A DNA stretch of 64,000 nt from Cristatella mucedo (taxonomy: Eukaryota; Bryozoa; Phylactolaemata; Cristatellidae), in NCBI GenBank assembly GCA_009760855.2, contig WPIO01000049.1:1449001-1513000 (forward strand), given 5' to 3'. Shown piece after piece: positions 11,400 to 64,000 of the stretch. The position numbers and the translations under genes are program-made. Position 1 is the stretch's first letter. The number at the start of each line of letters is the position of its first letter. The notes under the pieces were generated by a model that worked only from the letters and a program-made list of their open reading frames with translations, was not told the origin of the DNA and did no database searches.

Positions 11400-11640
11400 G
11401 GTGTCTCTTTATTTATGCTTAGCCAGGTCAAATCGGAGTCATTTTTGCCCCATTAATGCTCTCAGAGTCAGTCTGAGACGGGATTATCTTCAGCTTGCTA
11501 AAGGAACGTTCGCAAGTGGCAACTGATAAAGCTATGGTGAGAAGAACTGGCAAGGCAACTCTCAAATTAGGAAACTGTTCCATCAACGTCTGAACAATAG
11601 AAGCCTCCAAGATCTAGACATTGCAGGCAGAGTTCGATCT
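11400..11640 (-). pseudogene. hAT transposase fragment, C-terminal dimerisation region
   Basis: The minus strand encodes a block ending '...SVATCERSFSKLKIIPSQ', the pattern of the hAT C-terminal dimerisation domain (Ala/Cys-x-x-ERxFSxLKxIK). With the pieces at 12.57-12.98 and 13.28-13.58 kb it forms one broken element of the ZMYM1-like/TTF-type group, now split by LINE-A insertions. It is not expected to be functional. Confidence 0.7.
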
Positions 11641-11774
11641 AGTCAAGTGTTTTCAAAAGCTTCTCGACTTCCAATATCAAACCAAAATTGGCATCACGAT
11701 CTATGAGCCGGGAAAAGTTAGTTGTAATTTCTTGCTGAAGATAGTCTATGCTGTCCTTCATTATTCTTGAAATC

Positions 11775-12568
11775 TCCTTCTATTTTCAGCTTCATAACAT
11801 TGCTAAAATTCGGGCTTGTTCAGATAAGGATACCACGTCCAAGTTGGTCCATGCATTCGTGACATCCCGTCTCGACTTCTGCAACTCACTGCTCGCTGGC
11901 CTACCGGCATGTGCAATCAGGCGATTGCAGTTGGTGCAAAACTCCGCAGCTACGCTTGTCTGTCGTGAGCGTCGCAGTTACCACGTCACACCACTTCTCG
12001 CCGACCTGCACTGGCTACCAGTCAAGCAACGGATTGACTTGAAGGTTTTGTCGCTCACTTTTAGGTCACTTCATTCTATGGCTCCAGCCTGTCTCTCAGA
12101 TATACTACCCCATCAGGCCAAGCATCGTACCACCCGCTTTTCGGAATCCAATAGTCTACAAATACCTCGTACAAACCTTAAATCCTTTGGAGACCGTGCA
12201 TTTAGTTCGTATGCTCCCAAAGCTTGGAACTCCCTCCCGACCTGCGTCAGAACATCCCCTGACCTGACCACATTTAAAAGAAACTTAAAAACATACCTAT
12301 TTAGGACAGCATTTAGTGGGTCCTTGTGATTCGTCCTCGGTGTGCTTATGCGTGCTGACACTGTTCATGCTGCCACTAACCACATTTGCATGCTGACCCA
12401 GTGCATGTAACCCCTAACCATGTTATTCATTTTGTTTGTTTTTCAAGCATGATTTTACTTACTATTCTATTGCGTATCACTTTGCAGCAAATGTAAAGCG
12501 CCTAGAAAGAGATAAAGTTCTCTGAGGGCGCTTTATCAAGTGCATTATTATTATTGTTATTATTTACC
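11775..12568 (+). mobile_element. LINE-A copy, 5'-truncated, with 3' end and tail
   Basis: A frame of about 170 codons (to 12329) encodes the C-terminal part of an L2/CR1-like reverse-transcriptase protein: '[17 protein letters not shown]', '[11 protein letters not shown]', 'LHWLPVKQRIDLKVLS', '[19 protein letters not shown]'. The catalytic part is missing. A non-coding 3' region follows, ending in a stem-loop (arms 12495-12502 and 12527-12534) and an ATT tail. The copy lies inside hAT sequence. Confidence 0.85.
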
Positions 12569-12569
12569 G

Positions 12570-12982
12570 TAAGACCAACATCTTGAGAGAGTTCTCCTGG
12601 CATCTGTGTACTTCAGTGGATTCTTTGTTCAACTGCAACCCCACAAATCCCATCTCCTTTTGGAATCGAGCAGTGATTCTTGGCACGGGTCTTCTAAAAT
12701 TCTTGATATCTCAATCTCAAGATAATGGAGATCACAACAGGCATCTTTGAAGTTCATAGTTGGATCCTGCAGTCTTTCCGGAACGCGGTCAATCCTCCTT
12801 AAGATTCTGTACCAAAATAGCAAAATGGCCCATAAGTTAATATACAATGTAGGAGACTGCCAGCTTCACTTCTTGTGTCACGTGCTCCACTTGTGTCCTC
12901 AGATAGTTGCTCCAAAAGACCTACAATGCTGTTCAGTCCACAATTGATAGCTTTCACAGTCTCCACTATTGCAGTCCAGCTT
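12570..12982 (-). pseudogene. hAT transposase fragment, middle region
   Basis: The minus strand encodes 'INLWAILLFWYRILRRID' and 'RLQDPTMNFKDACCDLHYLE', which resemble the region between the catalytic core and C-terminal domain of TTF-type hAT proteins. It lies between two LINE-A insertions of opposite orientation. The identification leans on the flanking hAT pieces. Confidence 0.5.
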
Positions 12983-13280
12983 ATAATAATAATAATAATA
13001 ATATTGCACTTGATAAAGCGCCCTCAGAGAACTTAATCTCTTTCTAGGCGCTTTACATTTGCTGCAAAGTGATACGCAATAGAATAGTAAGTAAAATCAT
13101 GCTTGAAAAACAAACAAAATGAATAACATGGTTAGGGGTTACATGCACTGGGTCAGCATGCAAATGTGGTTAGTGGCAGCATGAACAGTGTCAGCACGCA
13201 TAAGCACATCGAGGACGAATCACAAGGACCCACTAAATGCTGTCCTAAATAGGTATGTTTTTAAGTTTCTTTTAAATGTG
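12983..13280 (-). mobile_element. LINE-A 3' end, inverted relative to the 11.8-kb copy
   Basis: (TAA)n tail, then the reverse complement of the LINE-A terminal stem-loop and 3' region up to 'ttaagtttcttttaaatgtg'. It is almost identical to 12,270-12,568 but inverted, giving arms of nearly 300 bp separated by about 415 bp of hAT sequence. Confidence 0.85.
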
Positions 13281-13580
13281 AGCTTATTGTAGAGTCACGT
13301 TTGATGATGGCTAAGACTTTCTTCAGTTCTTTCCACATCAGAGCTGATCTTGAAAAGAGTGAGTAGGTGCTCTTTATTTTTCCAAAAAATGTAATGACAA
13401 CGGTATCTTGACAGGCAGCCTGAATTACTGCCAGGTTCAAGCTGTGGTTATCACAGTTTACAAAAAGTGCCTTCTCATTACTGGGCAGTATTCTCTTTTG
13501 GACACCTGACAAGTGGCCAGACGTGACTGCTGCGTCGTCGTAGCACAGCCAGTTAAGAGTTAAGCCAGTCAAGCATCCGC
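13281..13580 (-). pseudogene. hAT transposase fragment, catalytic-core region
   Basis: The minus strand encodes 'YDDAAVTSGHLSGVQKRI' and 'CDNHSLNLAVIQAA', typical of ZMYM1-like/TTF-type hAT transposases (the G/YDGA..MSG..GVQ..I and HC..H.LNL motifs). It is cut by the LINE-A tail on its C-terminal side. No upstream start was recognised. Confidence 0.75.
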
Positions 13581-13677
13581 ATAGAAGTGAAAGCCTAGAT
13601 TGTGCTCGGCAATCTTATGTTGTCCAATAGTGGGTCGGTGCTCAGCCACGGCGCGCTGGCTCTTGGCCTGGATGCGA

Positions 13678-13712
13678 CGCAGCCCGTAGCCTGTAGCAGG
13701 CTACGGGCTGCG
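13678..13712. repeat. Perfect 16-bp inverted repeat, 3-nt loop
   Basis: Arms 13678-13693 ('cgcagcccgtagcctg') and 13697-13712 are exact reverse complements around TAG. There are no flanking T-runs and no sign of a bacterial-type terminator. Confidence 0.9.
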
Positions 13713-14029
13713 GCGAGCGGTCATGAAGTGCAGCTGTAACGCGGCGTTAGTGGCGAGAGCGGCCGCGTGCTTGCTGCGCTGCGAGCGTCAGCCGAATGCG
13801 CTCGGTGGTTGAAGACCCCTCGGTGTTTCCGTGCGGTTGCGCCCGCCAGAGCGTCGAGCTACAGCTTGGTCCAAGTTTGTAAATACGCTTAACTATCTCA
13901 GCCAAGAATAGTCGAGTCCATTGAAACGATGACTTGCTTGAAATCCAGATTGGTATTTTCACATAATTTTAACACATAATTTTCACATGTCACATATGTT
14001 AACACGTGTGCACTATCCATTTTGCTTTT

Positions 14030-14323
14030 GGCGCCCCCCCCCGCGACTTTGGCGCCTGCGGACAGCTGCCTTCTCCCCTGCCCACCCCTTGGCGACGCCT
14101 CTGCGAGCACCCTAAACCCATGAGTTAGCGCTCAGGTGCGCACCTCGACTGATTCGTCTATCTATGGAGGGGCAGAGGAGGAGAAGGGAGGGACCACGTC
14201 TCGGAAGTCAGCAGCCGCCACCGGACGTGGTGACGCCATTGCTGAATCCTCATTGGCGAGTGCCGCCGCCGCCACCAACACCTCGCTGCCGCCTGGCCTC
14301 CGCGTCGCTGCTACGGTGCGCTC
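14030..14323 (+). promoter_or_regulatory. Probable PCCB promoter / 5' UTR (CpG-rich)
   Basis: Composition becomes strongly CpG-rich here and stays so through the first two PCCB coding exons. An in-frame stop (TGA, 14243-14245) precedes the start codon, with no other in-frame ATG between. No TATA box is evident. The transcription start cannot be placed from sequence alone. Confidence 0.5.
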
Positions 14324-47967
<33,644 letters not shown>

Positions 47968-48465
47968 AGCAGCGGTATGTTGCCATGACAATCGACGGCG
48001 GCTGCTGCCGTCGTCGTCGTCGTCGTCGTCGTCGAACTGCGAGAACGTCTGCAGCAGGACGAACGTCGGAAAGCTTGTGCATGTCTATAGTCTATCGTGT
48101 ATAGTCCCGCTCGTCGTCGTCGTCGTCTGCTTCGATCGACTGCTGTGCTTGACCGCAATGGTCACGCTCTATCTTGTCCGGTTCAAGAGTTTCTGTCCTG
48201 CGCTTGTAGCCGCTGCGCCGCTGCTCCAGCTGCTGGCAGCGAATAACAACGCTGTGCCGTACCCGTGGGGCGGACGTGCCCACGTGCTGGCCCTCCTGCC
48301 TGCGCCGCCCTAGCGAGAGAGAGAACAAGAAGCGAATCTTGGCGCCCACGGCGGCAGGTACTACTGTTACCTGTTGTTTACTCGTACAAGCGAAGCCAAA
48401 CAGTCCAGCAAGGCCGAAGGTAAATAGCTAGTGGCAGCAAATAAAGACCTGTGCGCGATTTTCCC
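47968..48465 (+). other. Probable PCCB 3' UTR
   Basis: The sequence from the stop codon to just after the AATAAA at 48440 has no other gene. It includes a (TCG/CGT)n run at about 48,005-48,035 and further CGT/TCG words near 48,110-48,130. Confidence 0.5.
48440..48445 (+). terminator. Candidate PCCB polyadenylation signal AATAAA
   Basis: Canonical AATAAA about 470 bp after the PCCB stop codon, followed by a TG-containing stretch. No cDNA evidence is available here. Confidence 0.45.
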
Positions 48466-49969
48466 CGCACCACCACCACCACGCAGTCTCCTGTGCTGAG
48501 CCGACTTCGCTCGCCGCGCGATGCACAGCTTCGAGAGAGTGGCTTCTGCCCCTCCCCCACCCCGGGGGGGGGGGGGGGGGGGGGAGAAGCCAGCAGAAGC
48601 TTCGAGAACCAGCTCGGAGCGCCCGAATCGTGCAGCCGTGTGAGCTCGCTTGAGACTGGCCCGAGCCTGGCCTGCTCCGATTTTCTCGCGGCCGCTTCAC
48701 TTTTTTGGATGTGCCCTTGGCTGTAGACGTTCAGCTAGCTGCTCGTGGTGGTTTTTAATTAAAAAGTGTTCGTGCACTGCTGGATCAGCTCTCCGGCCGT
48801 GTGTGTTTTCGTGCACACTGTGGCTGCCAGCTCTGTCGAGTCATGCAGTAAAGCAGTAGATGGTACAATGGCACGAGGCGACAATGTGCGATGCATCAAT
48901 GGAAACTGCCTCAACAGACGGTGTGTCAAATCTCATAAAGCAAAGCCGCACGAGACAGTGGACATTCTCGAAGCAGCGAATCTTCTTTCTTGCAGCGCAT
49001 ATCCTTTTTTTGGCTTTGGTTTTCAATTATTATTTTTTACGTTGCATGCTTTTCACTCGTCGCGTAGAGTGGCTGGCGAACGTCTGCAGCAGTGTTTATG
49101 AGGTCAAGCCCTCGGGTCCAAGCCAAGCCCCAGGGCTGTCCACCCGGAACTGAGACGTAATCCAGAGGATCGTGGCCCTATGAAGGTGACTGGCTCTATC
49201 TCCGCCTCCCGGCCATCGGGCTTCTGTCGGGAACTTCCGCATCTGCAGCACTCGTGAGCTTGATCGTTTGGCCTAGATGCCCTGTGACAAGGCAGCCTGA
49301 TCGTTGGGGGCGTGGCTAGGAAGTCGCTGAACTGAGCCCTTAGGCCGGAAGTTAGCTGTGAAGAGAGACGCCTGCGAAGCCCGTTGGTTGATTCGAACCC
49401 AGGCTCGCCCCAGCCCCACCCAGCTCGATCTGGTCCACGCGAATCTTTCGCTCAGGGGCAATCTGCCGTACTACTATTTTCGGTGGGAGCAATTCGGAAG
49501 CCGGCTCGTAGCATTCGACGCCGGCTTTGCTTAACGGGTGCCTGGATCTGCCATTTGCTCGAAGCGTTTCACTGGGGGAGCACGCGCTTTTCGAGGCGAA
49601 GTGCATCAGTAGAATGCGGTTGCCGGCACTGCACTCGTCCACTCAGTCAGCGTTCTGCTTGGTCGGGGCTCTGCTATCGAGGCGTCTGAGTCAGCTCATG
49701 TGTGTGGTGCCGCCGCTGACACACAGCAGCCAGCTCAGAGCTCCGGACGGATTGACCGATCGCCCTTGCTAGTTCCGAGTGCGAACCCGATGATCTGAGC
49801 TGAGCCACACACACAAAAAAGTCCTCGAACTGGCAGCTGCAGTGAATTCGCTCACACGAGGAGATTTTCCTACGAATGATGCCAGGTTAAAACTAAAGTT
49901 ATGTGCGGCACGTGAAAATATCCACTGACTGCCCGAAAACAAGCGTACAAGCTGCCATTATTTGGTGAG
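48466..49969. other. Intergenic, no gene recognised
   Basis: Includes a G-homopolymer of about 18 nt near 48,565. Overlapping frames on both strands are without motifs. Confidence 0.4.
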
Positions 49970-50126
49970 TCCTGATGGCGCTCCAAGGCGGTTGCTTTTC
50001 ACGACCTCAGGACCGAGGTCGCGGGTTCGAATTCTTCGGTAGGCGATCCTTTATCGCTGCTGCAAGCGGTGGCAATAGCCGTAAAGGCTCCTGCCGCTAT
50101 ACAGAAGAGGCGGTTAAATCAGCTAG
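49970..50126 (+). repeat. SINE-A, near full length
   Basis: Head 'gatggcgctccaaggcggtt', hairpin, B-box-like GGTTCGAATTC at about 50023, 'gctgctgcaagcggtggcaa', 'tagccgtaaaggctcctgcc', end 'ggcggttaaatcagctagta'. Nearly identical to the inverse of 4.08-4.25 kb. Confidence 0.85.
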
Positions 50127-50139
50127 TATTATTTTAATT

Positions 50140-50315
50140 TGTATTTGCATGCCGACCGTATGCAAGTCACCCCCTAACCATGTTATGCTTATTGTCGTTG
50201 AGCATGCTACCATTCAATCGTGCTTCCTCTAAAGCTAATGTAAAGTGCCTGGAGAGATTGAGTTATCTGCGGGCGCTATAATAACAAATGTCTTATTATT
50301 TATTATTGCTATCAC
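50140..50315 (+). repeat. LINE-A 3' end
   Basis: 'tgcatgccgaccgtatgcaa', 'taaccatgttatgctta', 'ctaatgtaaagtgcctggag', 'agattgagttatctgcgggc', then an ATT-type tail ('cttattatttattattgct'). Directly follows SINE-A. Confidence 0.75.
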
Positions 50316-51190
50316 TATTATCGGTAGGCACTCGCTTATTGCGAAGATGCTCCCGGCACGGTTCTCTCTCCTTGTCTCTAGCCAGGGATGTGGTCCACCA
50401 GCTTCTTCAGGCTCTCTCGATGAAGCGAATTCCGCAGAGTGAAGAGCTGCTTTATTGAAAAAAGTCAGTTTTTGGTGTAAGCCGAAAACCCCCTGCGCCG
50501 CCTCCGATATCGCTCCTCCTTAGTCGTCCTACGGCGCTCGAATCGTTTGTGCATCAGCACGAAACTTGAGGATTCTTCATACACAGCTTCACTGGCCGGG
50601 CAGTGTGCTTAGCTTCAGTATCGTGCTATCCATTGTAAAATATATATATATATATATAATACATTTTAATTACCCCAAGAAAATAATTGAGCTTTCAAAG
50701 CCAACAGTCTTGACCAGCGATAGCTTGCTTGCATTATTTTTTGACGGATTCTCGTGTTTGGTGCTGATCCTGAGGCCCAGCCAGTCATCGGCTTTGAACC
50801 CCACAGAACGACCACCGCGGAGCGATCGACAGGCGACCATCTCCGAGGGCGCGCCGGGTGCTCGGGGCACCTGGCTGCAGACCTTGTCATTGAAACTCGT
50901 GGAGAAAACTTGTGCGAAATCAGCGCTGCAGCCGAAGAGACGGAGCAGAAGCCTGCGTCCCTGCGTGCTGGAGAAGGAGCGTCGTAGATAGACGCGGCGG
51001 CGCGACGCAGAAGCGGACGACCTCTTACATGACCGGGCACGTTCGCCGCCTGTGCAATACAGTCGACCTCACTTGTAAGAAAGAATACGCTCGGGCCGGC
51101 GAATGGCCACATTCTTATAGATGGACCATTCCCGTGAGCGGAGTGAGACTATATGTAGCTAGAGTGGAATTCTGGGACGCGGAATTGCCA
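50316..51190. other. Intergenic, no gene recognised
   Basis: A short TA run near 50,640. Near 51,100-51,200 'attcttata' recurs twice within related contexts. No exon assigned. Confidence 0.4.
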
Positions 51191-51494
51191 TTCTTATAAG
51201 CGGAGCGTTCCGACGTTCTTCTACACGGAGGCGACTGCGCTCAATCGTTACTCGAGCTTCCCGCGGCCGGTACGAAGCGGATCGCCGTCCTTCGCGGGAT
51301 CCGCGCACCGCCGCACGCGCTGCCGCCGAAGGCGCAGCCTCACAGCGGCGCACCCATGCGGCCCGGTTCCCAGCGCGTACGGTCGAGCCGCGGCGGCGGC
51401 GCGCCTCGACGTGCGGGTCTCGGACTGCGGCAGGCGGCCGTGGCCGGCCGCGTCGTCGTCGCGCGGTCAGGTCGGCGAGCGCGAAGGACCGAAA

Positions 51495-51536
51495 GTCCCA
51501 CGCGGACGCCGCCGAACGGCGGCGTCCGCGTGGGAC
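51495..51536. repeat. Perfect 20-bp inverted repeat, 2-nt loop
   Basis: Arms 51495-51514 ('gtcccacgcggacgccgccg') and 51517-51536 are exact reverse complements around AA. Confidence 0.95.
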
Positions 51537-51750
51537 GCGCTGGGTAGTTCGGGCGCGGATTTCCGGGCGCCGTGCCGCTCCGGAGGAGTGCGCGGGGCTT
51601 CTGCGTCGAGCCGGCTCGGCCCTGCCGACTGGACGCCGCACGGACGGTGCCGCTTCCGGAAATATCGCAGCGCGCCCCGACGTCGCAGTCGAGAGAGTCA
51701 GAAGGACGGGCTCGACTCGCGCGCGCGCGCTAACCCTCGCCCGTCGCTTT

Positions 51751-51796
51751 CGCGCCCTTCGCTGGCTCGCGCGCCTGGGCCAGGGCGAAGGGCGCG
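51751..51796. repeat. Imperfect inverted repeat
   Basis: 'cgcgcccttcgctggc' (51751-51766) and 'gccagggcgaagggcgcg' (51779-51796) pair except for a 2-nt insertion. Confidence 0.8.
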
Positions 51797-52249
51797 GCAG
51801 CCGCACGCGCGTGCAGTCGCCGTCGCGAGCCGGCGCGCGCGGCTCCGCGCGCACCGGCTTCGCTCGCTCCGCGGGTTGCGCGATGCGTCGTCATCGTCTC
51901 TTTTCGAGACTTCGCCACGCCGCGATTGGTGCGATTCGTTCGTTCGGGCTCTGAGGCCCTGAGGCTGCCACCAGAAATACGCGCACGCACGAAACGTCAC
52001 AGAGAGCGAGCGAGAGAGGGAGAGAGAGAGCACTACGTCGCGCGGAGAGCTACCGACGAGCACTGCCGGACTACGTAGAGACGGCAGGGGCTGGGCGGAC
52101 GGACGTCGGGCGGCCGGTCACTTCCCATTGGTTGATGTCACGTGGGAGTTTTGCCGCTGCCCATTCAAGCGGCTGCGGTTGGCCGGACGGCGGGCGAGGT
52201 TTGCGTACGCTCGGCCTCACCCATCCATCGGTCGGCGGACGGCGCTAGC

Positions 52250-52291
52250 GCGGGCATTCTGCGGCGTCCAGCGGGCATTCTGCGGCGTCCA
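52250..52291. repeat. 21-bp tandem duplication
   Basis: 'gcgggcattctgcggcgtcc' plus A occurs twice back to back, in the CpG-rich block upstream of INF2. Confidence 0.9.
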
Positions 52292-52429
52292 GTAGGCGTC
52301 GGCAGCTGCGGGGGGGGCTTGCCCGTCATTCCTGCCACAAGAGGGCGCGCGCACGCAGGGTCGCCGGGCCCGGGACTCGGCCGCGCAACGACGCGGGGCG
52401 GAGTGAGAGCGCGCGCCATGCGCCTCCAG

Positions 52430-63261
<10,832 letters not shown>

Positions 63262-64000
63262 GTGAGTTTTCGCCGTTGCTGCCGCTGCTGCCACCGCCCC
63301 TTCCTGCTGCTGCTTCCAGAAGTGCCGCCGACGACGATGTGGCGGCAGCGGCGGCGCACGACCGCGGTGCCAGCTGGTGAGACGGCGGCATGGAGGGTGG
63401 TCGGCAGCCGGAGCGGAGCATTTTTCGTCGGCGGACAGTCGAAGCCAGTCGAAGTCAGCGCTTTGTGCCACTGGCCAGGCCGGTTGAGGCGACCGTGTTA
63501 CTGCTGCTGCTGCTGCTACTGCCGAGCGAATTGAGAATAAGATTGCTAGTCGGCTGCTCTTCTTAATCCCGATGGTGTTTATGGAGGCAGCTGGATGTAG
63601 CAGTGGTGGACCTGTCGGCTGCTCGCCTGGTTCCTGGTGCTTGCGACCTCCGGGTCAAGGTTTCCATTAGGCCTAATCAGTGTGTATTTTGGTGACTTGG
63701 TCATGCGGCTGAGCCGACGACTTTGATGTGTGCTCCCCCCTCCCAGATGCCAGTGTGTGGCTCCGGCCACCTTACCCGGGTAGCCCAGATAAAATGACCC
63801 ATACAATGTCCCAAGTGCAGATTTGGCAGCAGCCAGAGTGGTAGCTTTGCTCAAGCAATGCTAAAACATGATCCCGGGTGTCCTTTTTTAACTGCCCTGA
63901 TGTCATCGTTGCCAGTGAGTCACACTGATGAAACGTAGATAGTCACCGACACGGCAGCTCATTGGTGCCTTGGTTGCTGGTAGCCACCGAGTGGTTACTT
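63262..64000 (+). other. INF2 intron, to the window end
   Basis: The sequence after the GTGAGT donor shows no further INF2 exon before the window ends. A frame on the minus strand at 63579-63854 has no known motif. Confidence 0.5.

Noticed and set aside
11748-12329. Host gene encoding a 193-residue protein
   Set aside because: The protein is the C-terminal part of an L2/CR1-like LINE, with sister copies at 18.9, 21.5 and 30.8 kb.
13678-13712. Rho-independent terminator
   Set aside because: Eukaryotic context and no T-run; recorded only as an inverted repeat.
51159-51962. Arg-rich open frames of 180-230 codons on both strands
   Set aside because: GC-rich DNA lacks stop codons by composition; overlapping frames in opposite strands and no recognisable domains.

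Overview
The window is a piece of an animal (metazoan) nuclear genome. It carries one complete multi-exon gene, the 5' part of a second one, and a dense load of transposon remains and simple repeats. No taxon is assigned: both genes are ordinary animal genes, and the transposons (L2/CR1-like LINEs, tRNA-derived SINEs, hAT, Tc1-like and a TA-flanked MITE) occur in many phyla. CpG-rich stretches coincide with the 5' parts of both genes (about 14.03-15.25 kb and 51.2-54.2 kb) and there is a third at 9.2-10.3 kb, which suggests CpG-island-like promoters in an otherwise CpG-poorer background.

Layout. 1-14 kb: no recognisable host gene; LINE, SINE and MITE remains, an almost 0.9-kb CT tract, an unassigned CpG-rich block, and a broken hAT transposase split by two oppositely oriented LINE tails. 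14,324-47,967 (+): PCCB, the beta subunit of mitochondrial propionyl-CoA carboxylase. I assembled it from 13 coding exons whose splice phases all agree. They total 1,620 nt, that is 539 codons plus stop, the same length as the human protein. Its introns hold most of the repeats, including a 2.5-kb array of a 19-bp satellite in intron 9 and a dead Tc1-like transposase in intron 12. 48-51 kb: intergenic sequence with SINE and LINE copies. About 52,430 to the end (+): the start of an INF2-type (inverted formin) gene. Three exons encode part of the diaphanous-inhibitory (FH3-like) region; the rest lies beyond the window.

The two genes have no evident functional link (branched-chain amino-acid and odd-chain fatty-acid catabolism versus actin regulation).

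Repeat names used here are local. LINE-A is L2/CR1-like, has an ATT-repeat tail and ends in a conserved stem-loop. LINE-B is a second L2/CR1-like family with an ACATT-type tail. SINE-A is a tRNA-like SINE ending in GTTAAATCAGCTAG. SINE-B is a tRNA-like SINE whose 3' end resembles that of LINE-A.

Most notable points: (1) the LINE-A terminal stem-loop recurs as the SINE-B tail and appears to be the seed of the 19-bp satellite; (2) a perfect 18-bp inverted copy of the last PCCB codons lies directly after its stop codon, one of several short-loop perfect inverted repeats; (3) PCCB has a GC-AG intron; (4) an INF2 exon end with its splice donor is duplicated in tandem, 48 nt apart and in frame; (5) the MITE has palindromic termini.
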